This document shows positions 57,792 to 64,000 of a stretch of 64,000 nt of DNA, piece after piece. Position numbers and translations under genes: made by a program. The notes below the pieces were generated by a model, which did not search any database, was not told where the DNA came from, and worked only from the letters and a program-made list of their open reading frames with translations. Numbering within the stretch: the first letter of the stretch is position 1; each line of letters starts with the position of its first letter. Source of the stretch: Streptomyces regalis (GTDB taxonomy: Bacteria; Actinomycetota; Actinomycetes; Streptomycetales; Streptomycetaceae); the NCBI RefSeq assembly GCF_001509475.1, contig NZ_LLZG01000069.1, positions 62,001 through 126,000 of the forward strand, in the 5' to 3' direction.

Positions 57792-60700
57792 CACGACGAC
57801 CACGACCGAGCCCGCATCGACCGACGCGGCGGCGCCCGAGCAGTCGGGGCGCCGGCTTCGCCTGCCCGGCATGGGCGGGCCCTCCGGGGGCAGTCAGCTG
57901 TTCCGCAACGCCTACGCCCTGATGATCAACACCGGCATCTCCGCCGTGCTGGGGCTGGGTTTCTGGCTGGCCGCCGCCCGCTACTACTCCGAGTCCGCGG
58001 TCGGCCAGGGCTCCGCCGCGATCGCCGCGATGAAGTTCCTGGCGGGTCTGACCGCGGTGACGCTGACGGGCGCGCTGGCCCGCTTCATCCCGGTGGCGGG
58101 ACGCAGGAGCTTCCGGCTGATCTTCCGGACGTACGCGGGCAGTTGCGTGGTCGTGGCGCTCGCCGCGGGCGTGTTCCTGCTGACGCTGGACCTGTGGGGG
58201 CCGTCGTACCGGTTCCTGGACGGGGCGCGGGGCGGGCTGTTCTTCGTCGTGGCCGTCGTCGCCTGGAACCTGCTGACGCTGCAGGACGGCGTGCTGACCG
58301 GGCTGCGCAGCGCGGTGTGGGTGCCGGTCGGCAACACCGTGTTCTCCGCGGTGAAGCTGGGTCTGCTGGTGGCCTTCGCGGTGGCGATCCCCACCGCCGG
58401 TGTCTTCGTGTCGTGGGTCGCGGCGATCGCGGTGTCGGTGCTGCCGCTGGGCTGGCTGGTGTTCCGGCGTCTGGTGCCGCGCCATGAGGAGGCGACCGAG
58501 GACCACGCCCGCCCGCCGTCCCTGAAGGAGATCGGGAAGTTCCTGGCGGGCGACTACACCGGCTCGCTGTTCTCGCTCGCCGTGGTCTATCTCATCCCGG
58601 TGATCGTGGCCGCGCAGGTCTCCGCCGAGGACAACGCGTACTTCTACATCACGGCCACGATCGGCGGCACGGTCAATCTGCTCGCCATCAACATGGGCGC
58701 CTCCCTCACGGTCGAGGGCTCGCACGACCCCGGTCGGCTGGCCGCCAACACCCGGGCCGCGCTGCGCCGCATGGCGCGGATCATGGTGCCGGTCGGCGCG
58801 ATCCTGTTCTTCGGGGCGCCCTGGATCCTCGGCGTCTTCGGCCAGGGGTACGCGGACGCGGCGACCCCGCTGCTGCGCTGGTTCGCCGTCGGCGCGCTGC
58901 TGCGGGTCGTCATGGAGACGTACTTCGCGGTCCTGCGCGCACAGAGCCGCACCGCCGGACTGGCCTGGCTGCAGGGCCTGCTGTGCGCCCTGGTGCTCGG
59001 CCTGACGCTGCTGCTGCTCCCCCGCATGGGCCTGACCGGCGCCGGTGTCGCCGAGATCGTCTCCCTCGCGGTGATCGTCGCGATCGCCGCGCCCAAGCTG
59101 TACCGGACCGCGCGGGCGACGTCGGCCGAGGTGCCCGAGGACGCGGCCCCCGACGGTGACCTCGCCGACCTGGGGGCGCGCGAGGTGCCCGCAGGGGCGC
59201 GCAAGCGCATGCCCGGCTGGGCGCTCGACACCGACACCCTCACCCTCGGCATCCACGTCGACTTCGACCACCTGGAACGCCGGCCGGACGTCCGCCCCGG
59301 CCCGGGTACGCCGCCCACCGGCGCCCCGCCGGTCCCCCCCGAACGCCGGCCGGCCTGGGCCCGCAAGCCCGAGGTCGGGCTGCCGGTCGAGGACCGTGAG
59401 CCGGGCTCGGAGGCGTCGCTGGGGCCCGCCGAGGTGGACGCGCCGTTCGAGGCCGGGTTCGACGCGGGCATGGGCGACGAGGCCGTACCGGAGGAGCGCG
59501 AGGAGGCTGCCGTACGGGAGGAGGCCGTCGTACGGCAGGAGGCTGCCGTACGGGAAGAGCCGCCCATGCCCGAAGAGGCCGTACGACAGCCCGAGGCGCC
59601 CTCGCTCACCTGGCGTGAGCGCCTGCTGCCCACCCGCCTCGGGGTCGTCCTCGGCTGTCTGCTGATCGCCGCGCTGCTGCTGTACTGGGTGCCCGCGCTG
59701 CGGCTCGGCGAGAGCGATCTGGACGGGATGGGCGGGCTCGGGCTGATCTCCGTGCTGCCGCTGCCCACGCTGGTCGGGGCCGCGCTGCTGGCGGTGGTGT
59801 TCGCCTCGCTGCTGTGGCTGGGCCGCGAGCACAGGGCGCTGCTCCTGGTCACCCTGCTCGCGACGGTCGTGTCGCTGCACGCCCTGCCCGCGCTGATCGA
59901 GACCGAGCCGCGGTTCGCGACGGCCTGGCAGCACCTCGGCTTCCTCGACTACATCGACCGCACCGGGTCCGCCGTGCCCGACCTGGACGCCCGCTGGAGC
60001 TGGCCGGGCTTCTTCGCGGTGGTCGCGTTCGCCGCGAAGGCATGCGGGGTCAGCGACCTCACCGAGGTCATCCGCTGGTGGCCACTGGCCATGCAACTCC
60101 TCTACCTGGTCCCGATGTTCCTGCTCGTGCGCTCGATGCGGGCGAGCTGGCGCGCCAAGTGGACCGGCATCTGGATCTTCGTGCTCAGCGGCTGGGTGGG
60201 CCAGGACTACTTCTCGCCGCAGGGTTTTACCTACCTGCTGTATCTGACGTTTGCGGCGATCCTGCTGGTCTGGTTCCGCGCGCCGGGCGTGATCTGGACG
60301 AAGCGGCGGCCCGGCGAGGTCGAGGTCGAGCCGACGGACCGGCGCCAGCGGGCCGTCCTGCTGATGGTCGTGACGGGCCTGTTCGCGGCGAGCGTCCCGG
60401 CCCACCAGCTCACGCCGTTCGTGATGCTGGGCGTGCTGACGGCGCTCGTCCTGATCGGCAAGTCCGAACTGCGGGGCCTGCCCATCCTGTTCGGCGTCAT
60501 GGTGACGGTCTGGATCGGCTTCCTGGCCGAGCCGTACTGGTCCGGGCACTTCGACGAACTCTTCGGCGGGGTCGGCGGCGTCGGCAGCAACGTGTCGTCC
60601 TCCGTCTCCGGCCGTATCGAGGGCGGCAGCTCCACCCACAAGCTCGTGCTGTACACGCGCGTGCTGCTGGCCGGCGGTGTGATGGCCTTCGCCTGCTGGG

Positions 60701-61638
60701 GCTGGTGGCGGCGGCGCTTCCACCGCTACCGGGAGCGTTCGCTGCTCGTCCTCACCTTCGTGCCGTTCCTGGGCTTCGGCATGCAGTCGTACGGCGGCGA
60801 GATGGCGCTGCGCGTCTTCATGTTCGCCCTGCCCGGCGCGGCCCTGCTCACCGGTCTCGCCTTCTTCCCGCGCACCGGCGTCACCGCGAAGGAGCGCGAC
60901 AAGGACCGGGTGAGCCTCGCCCCGCTGGCCGCGCTCATGGCGGGCCTGGTGCTCATGGGCGGCTTCCTGGTGGCCCGTTGGGGCAACGAGCCGTTCGAGC
61001 GGGTGCGGCCCGGTGAGGTCGCCGCCATGGAGTACGTGTACGCCCATGACGACCCGAGCCTGCGGCTGCTGTGGCTGAGCAGCGACCCCGTCAACGACGT
61101 GACGCCGGCGATGCCGTGGGGCTCGCGGGACATGGAGAAGGTCGCGTACGTGCCGACGTTGGCGCCGACCGACCCGGTGCTGGTGTCGGGCCTGGTGAAG
61201 GCGCTCAAGGACGCGGGCCCGAACTCGTATCTGATGATCAACCGCGGTCAGGTCACCTATCTCCGGCTCGACGTGGGCTACTCGGCGACCTGGGAGACAC
61301 GCCTGATCCAGAACCTGGACAAGCGGCAGGAGCTGAAGAAGGTCTTCGTCAACGCCGACGTGACGATGTACGCGCTGAAGAAGCAGGCGGCGGGTGAAGT
61401 CCCGAAGGCCGATCCCGGACCGATCGGGCCGCAGGTGACCTGGACGCCGTGGTCGGTGGTCGGCGGGCTCGCGGCTCTCGCGCTGATCGTGCTGCTGATG
61501 GCCCGCGAGGTCGTCAGGGTCGCGATGGCGCCGAGTGTGCGGCAACTGCGGTGGCTGCAGAGCAGCTTCTGGTTCTCGCTGCCGCTGCTGGCGGTGCTGT
61601 TGGCTTCATTGGTGCAGCGGTTCCTGACGATCAAATAG
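57784..61638 (+). CDS. Fused flippase and second polytopic module (Wzx-like plus polymerase-like)
   Basis: The 1284-residue protein begins at GTG 57784. Residues about 35-440 form a 12-14 helix polysaccharide flippase domain (MATE-like; RNAYALMINTGISAVLGLGFW, SMVPFRRLVP-like loop). A long Glu/Pro/Arg-rich linker (440-605) follows, with near-repeats VREEAVVRQEAAVREE at about 575-590. A second polytopic domain runs from 608 to the end with about 12 helices, including SGWVGQDYFSPQGFTYLLYL and an extracytoplasmic EPFERVRPGEVAAMEYVYAH. The second part looks like a membrane glycosyltransferase or Wzy-like polymerase. Fusion of flipping and polymerising steps is inferred. Confidence 0.85.
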   Translation: MSDTTTTTEPASTDAAAPEQSGRRLRLPGMGGPSGGSQLFRNAYALMINTGISAVLGLGFWLAAARYYSESAVGQGSAAIAAMKFLAGLTAVTLTGALARFIPVAGRRSFRLIFRTYAGSCVVVALAAGVFLLTLDLWGPSYRFLDGARGGLFFVVAVVAWNLLTLQDGVLTGLRSAVWVPVGNTVFSAVKLGLLVAFAVAIPTAGVFVSWVAAIAVSVLPLGWLVFRRLVPRHEEATEDHARPPSLKEIGKFLAGDYTGSLFSLAVVYLIPVIVAAQVSAEDNAYFYITATIGGTVNLLAINMGASLTVEGSHDPGRLAANTRAALRRMARIMVPVGAILFFGAPWILGVFGQGYADAATPLLRWFAVGALLRVVMETYFAVLRAQSRTAGLAWLQGLLCALVLGLTLLLLPRMGLTGAGVAEIVSLAVIVAIAAPKLYRTARATSAEVPEDAAPDGDLADLGAREVPAGARKRMPGWALDTDTLTLGIHVDFDHLERRPDVRPGPGTPPTGAPPVPPERRPAWARKPEVGLPVEDREPGSEASLGPAEVDAPFEAGFDAGMGDEAVPEEREEAAVREEAVVRQEAAVREEPPMPEEAVRQPEAPSLTWRERLLPTRLGVVLGCLLIAALLLYWVPALRLGESDLDGMGGLGLISVLPLPTLVGAALLAVVFASLLWLGREHRALLLVTLLATVVSLHALPALIETEPRFATAWQHLGFLDYIDRTGSAVPDLDARWSWPGFFAVVAFAAKACGVSDLTEVIRWWPLAMQLLYLVPMFLLVRSMRASWRAKWTGIWIFVLSGWVGQDYFSPQGFTYLLYLTFAAILLVWFRAPGVIWTKRRPGEVEVEPTDRRQRAVLLMVVTGLFAASVPAHQLTPFVMLGVLTALVLIGKSELRGLPILFGVMVTVWIGFLAEPYWSGHFDELFGGVGGVGSNVSSSVSGRIEGGSSTHKLVLYTRVLLAGGVMAFACWGWWRRRFHRYRERSLLVLTFVPFLGFGMQSYGGEMALRVFMFALPGAALLTGLAFFPRTGVTAKERDKDRVSLAPLAALMAGLVLMGGFLVARWGNEPFERVRPGEVAAMEYVYAHDDPSLRLLWLSSDPVNDVTPAMPWGSRDMEKVAYVPTLAPTDPVLVSGLVKALKDAGPNSYLMINRGQVTYLRLDVGYSATWETRLIQNLDKRQELKKVFVNADVTMYALKKQAAGEVPKADPGPIGPQVTWTPWSVVGGLAALALIVLLMAREVVRVAMAPSVRQLRWLQSSFWFSLPLLAVLLASLVQRFLTIK

Positions 61639-61663
61639 ACGATCGCGCAGGCGATCACCCAGC

Positions 61664-61696
61664 GGTCAAGTGGCTCAGCGCTTGAGCCACTTGACC
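61664..61696. terminator. Perfect 14-bp stem-loop overlapping the end of the convergent hydrolase gene
   Basis: GGTCAAGTGGCTCA (61664-61677) is the exact reverse complement of TGAGCCACTTGACC (61683-61696), with the loop GCGCT. It lies 26 bp after the fusion-gene stop. Its left arm contains the hydrolase stop codon and the right arm its final codons, so it can terminate both transcripts. Confidence 0.85.
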
Positions 61697-63087
61697 TCGT
61701 ACGCCTGCAGCTCGACCTTCCTGCCGTCGACTTTCGCGCCGGTCTGCCGGTCCAGGGTGTTCACGACCAGGACCACCTTGCTCGTGCCCAGAACCCGGAC
61801 CTCGGGCTTGTCCACGGACACCTTCCTGTACTCGGTGCCCGGCCGGAACTCCTTGCCGAACCGGGAGACCAGGTCGTACATCGGCAGCTTCTCGCCGCCC
61901 CCCGCGGTGTCGGTCGGCGTCCAAAGACAGCCGGCACACTCGGTGCCCGTCTCCTCCTCCGGGTTCCAGTAGAAGGCGGAGGAGGCGCCGCCCTCGGCCA
62001 ACGCAATCAGTCCGGCGGCCTGGACGGCGACGCGGCGAGACTCGGACCAGCCCTTGCGGTCGTCGTTGCCGTCGGCGGGCTCGACGTAGTACTCGGCCCA
62101 CCACAGCGGCAGGTCACCGGTCTGCCGCCGCACCCACTGTCCTACGTCCGTGAACTTGTCGGTGGCCGTGAACTCGTCGGGCAGCAGCTCGTCGTCCCGG
62201 GTGTAGCTGGAGCCGTCCACGACGACGAAGTCGGCGCCGGTCCTGTGCTCGTTCCAGTACGCGAAGGCGTCGACGGTGCGCTGGTCCAGGGCGCCCCAAG
62301 GGCCGGTGAGGGCCGTCGAGGCCTCCTCGGCGCGCGGGTCGACGCTGTCCATCACGAGGTAGGGCCCGCCGACCATGATCTCCGGGTTGACCTTCTTCAA
62401 CGCCTTGTAGACGAGGTTGTACAGCTGGGTGTAGCCCTCGTGGTCCCAGCGGCCCTCGGCGTCGTTCCAGAAGCCCTTGAACTCGTTCCAGACGATGAAG
62501 TGCCGTACGTCCGGATAGCGCTTGGCGACGGTCACGGCCAGCGCGGCGAAGTCCTCGAAGTGCTCGGGCTCGGGCGCCGTCTCCAGCGCGGCCTGGCTCC
62601 AGTTCGTGTTGTCGACGCCGGCCTTGCCGCCCTTCATCCAGTCGGGGGCGCAGCACAGGGTGACGACCGGGGTGCTGCCGGAGGCGCGGATGAAGTCGAT
62701 GCGCCGGTCCATGTCCTCGAAGTCGTAACGCCCCTTGACCGGCTCGGGGTTGTTCGCTCCCCAGCCCATGATGTGCTGGATCTGCGGCAGTCCCCCGGCG
62801 TCCGCGAGCCGCCCCTCGACGCGCTTCACGGCTGCGGCGGCGCCCTCGTCGGCGCTGTGCTGGGTGTGGGTGAACCCCCAGCCCACCTCCGGCTTTGTGG
62901 CGTCCGGCGTGGCGGTCGGGGTGCCGTGCACCTTGTCGCCGTCGCGTGAGGTGCCGTCGGTGTTCACGCCGTTGCCCGGAAGTGTGGCGAGGAGGGTCAC
63001 GATCAGGGCCAGAGCCGTCGCGCCCACGCCGAGCAGCGCGGTGAGCCGCCACCGCCGTGCCCCCGAATTCCACCCATGACGTCCCAT
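61675..63087 (-). CDS. Membrane-anchored glycoside hydrolase, clan A (GH39-like)
   Basis: The 470-residue protein has an N-terminal membrane helix (LTALLGVGATALALIVTLLA, about 15-34) with no clear cleavage site. A TIM-barrel domain follows with acid/base Glu202 in VWNEFKGFW and probable nucleophile Glu332 in WWAEYYVEP. A C-terminal beta domain ends EVKWLKR. This is the clan-A pattern of GH39 and relatives. It faces the glycan cluster and shares a stem-loop with it, so it may process or release that polysaccharide. ATG 63087 has no strong ribosome site. Confidence 0.85.
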   Translation of the reverse strand: MGRHGWNSGARRWRLTALLGVGATALALIVTLLATLPGNGVNTDGTSRDGDKVHGTPTATPDATKPEVGWGFTHTQHSADEGAAAAVKRVEGRLADAGGLPQIQHIMGWGANNPEPVKGRYDFEDMDRRIDFIRASGSTPVVTLCCAPDWMKGGKAGVDNTNWSQAALETAPEPEHFEDFAALAVTVAKRYPDVRHFIVWNEFKGFWNDAEGRWDHEGYTQLYNLVYKALKKVNPEIMVGGPYLVMDSVDPRAEEASTALTGPWGALDQRTVDAFAYWNEHRTGADFVVVDGSSYTRDDELLPDEFTATDKFTDVGQWVRRQTGDLPLWWAEYYVEPADGNDDRKGWSESRRVAVQAAGLIALAEGGASSAFYWNPEEETGTECAGCLWTPTDTAGGGEKLPMYDLVSRFGKEFRPGTEYRKVSVDKPEVRVLGTSKVVLVVNTLDRQTGAKVDGRKVELQAYEVKWLKR

Positions 63088-63287
63088 CAAGGACAACGGT
63101 AACGGGGGTGACAGCCGCTCGGGCGGGTTTCGCAACTACACGGTCCTGCAACAGGACGGAGGGGATACCACGGAAGCTTCGGGCACGGCACGCGTCGGGC
63201 CGGGCCCTGGCCCCAGGCATGGCCCGTTGGCGGGATGGACCACGGAAAGCGGGTGCACGGGCCCGCCGCGTGACGGATCATGGCCGC

Positions 63288-64000
63288 ATGTCTGCGAACC
63301 CACACGACGCTCTGCCGATCCGGCTCAACGTCGACGACAGCGACTCGCCGTCCGACGTCGTCGACGCGCTGTTCCTCGGCCGCTTCGCGACGGGCGAGCA
63401 GCCGTACTCGCACGCGGCGAACATCGACCGCGTACGGTCCGGGGCGACGCTCCTGCCGCCGGGCGCCCGCGTGCTGCGCGCCGCCCGCGACGACGACCGC
63501 AGCGCGACGCTGGCGGAGGGCGAGGGCTGGACCCTGCTGATCTCCCGCTGGAACCGGGGCGCCGACGTCACGGTGACGGCGACCAGCGAGGAGCTGGCCG
63601 CGCGCGTGCTGGGCGAGGCCACGGACGGCGCGGAGGACGAGCCCGAGCCGCAGCCGGAGAACGTGACCATGGGCTTCTGGTACGTCTCCCCCAGGCGCGG
63701 CCCGCACCGCACCACCCGGCAGATCTCGGCGGGCACCTGGGACGAGGTTCGGGCCAACTACACCGCGCCGGTCGCGGACGCGATGGACCGCCTGATGAAG
63801 ACGACGCCCGAGGACATCGCGGGCCGCTTGCTCCTGCTGCACGGCCCGCCGGGCACGGGCAAGACGTCGGCGCTGCGGACGCTGGCCCGCTCCTGGCGGG
63901 ACTGGTGCCAGGTGGACTGCGTCCTGGACCCGGAGAGGCTGTTCAGCGACGTCGGCTACCTGATGGACATCGCGATCGGCGAGGAGGACTCGACGGGCAA
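63288..64000 (+). CDS. AAA-family ATPase, DUF5925-type (partial, runs off window)
   Basis: The first 237 residues are visible. An N-terminal DUF5925 domain (about 10-110, LPIRLNVDDSDSPSDVVDALF, FATGEQPYSHAANIDRVRSG) precedes an AAA module. Walker A GPPGTGKTS is near 188. The reading frame stays open to the last base. ATG 63288 opens the frame; the ribosome site is weak. Function unknown; the domain pairs a small sensory region with a probable protein-remodelling ATPase. Confidence 0.85.
   Translation, partial: MSANPHDALPIRLNVDDSDSPSDVVDALFLGRFATGEQPYSHAANIDRVRSGATLLPPGARVLRAARDDDRSATLAEGEGWTLLISRWNRGADVTVTATSEELAARVLGEATDGAEDEPEPQPENVTMGFWYVSPRRGPHRTTRQISAGTWDEVRANYTAPVADAMDRLMKTTPEDIAGRLLLLHGPPGTGKTSALRTLARSWRDWCQVDCVLDPERLFSDVGYLMDIAIGEEDSTG

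Noticed and set aside
57691..61545. 1284-codon antisense frame opposite the flippase fusion
   Set aside because: It consists of low-complexity Arg/His/Gln/Glu sequence without a recognisable domain, and the plus-strand gene is supported by membrane helices and operon overlaps.

Overview
The window is a high-GC actinobacterial chromosome segment, almost certainly Streptomyces. The third codon position is nearly always G or C, GTG and TTG starts are common, and short translational overlaps (ATGA, GTGA, TTGA) are frequent. Secreted enzymes carry Streptomyces-type signal peptides, and the family set is typical: several TetR regulators, SoxR, class F sortase, HmgA, a CitMHS citrate transporter, a SigK-like sigma/anti-sigma pair and a GDSL lipase. 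From memory, the order soxR, citrate transporter, hmgA, lipase resembles the SCO169x-SCO173x part of the S. coelicolor chromosome; this is recollection, not a search. I see no rRNA or tRNA gene, no CRISPR array, no prophage and no intact transposase gene.

Layout. 1-6.1 kb: a histidine-rich duplicated small protein, then a fatty/hydroxy-acid catabolic block: an aminoglycoside-phosphotransferase-like kinase and acyl-CoA dehydrogenase (+), facing an SDR, acyl-CoA synthetase and TetR operon (-). Both units carry the same type of palindrome upstream. 6.2-15.5 kb: a NamZ-type muramidase, an alpha/beta hydrolase, a secreted penicillin-acylase-family enzyme, a BKACE-like protein and a Deinococcus-type RNA ligase. 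15.5-26.1 kb: soxR, a MaoC hydratase, two more TetR/acyl-CoA dehydrogenase units, drug/metabolite and metabolite:H+ transporters, and an alcohol/aldehyde dehydrogenase operon. 26.2-36 kb: an orphan sugar-type ABC ATPase, a sortase with a candidate surface partner, an MFS carrier, a CitMHS carrier, a molybdopterin oxidoreductase and a lipoprotein-TetR pair. 36-42 kb: hmgA, a HutC-type GntR regulator, an orphan type-ISP specificity-domain protein, and a TetR-controlled DrrAB-like exporter. 42-50.8 kb: a sigma/anti-sigma pair diverging from DUF4331, TPR and NicO nickel/cobalt genes, then a Ser/Thr kinase. 50.8-53.1 kb: secreted lipase and subtilase. 53.2-63.1 kb: a cell-surface glycan cluster (membrane protein, FemAB/CelD-like acyltransferase, two GT2 glycosyltransferases, NodB deacetylase, a fused flippase-polytopic protein, and a convergent membrane-anchored glycoside hydrolase). 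The window ends inside an AAA ATPase gene.

Two features tie genes together. Regulation is local: several TetR regulators sit beside palindromes that recur at separated loci. An ATACCGACCGGT-type motif occurs at four places, a 19-bp AAAYTAGC-type motif at two and a CTAAGC/GCTTAG motif at two, which suggests small regulons for acyl-CoA, alcohol and aldehyde metabolism. Second, dispersed palindromic repeats occur between genes. One copy of a palindrome arm lies in frame inside the TPR gene.

The most interesting candidates are the LvaACDE-like 4-hydroxyacid catabolic set at 0.5-6.1 kb, the exopolysaccharide system at 53-63 kb, the sigma/DUF4331/TPR/NicO metal locus, and the intragenic repeat.
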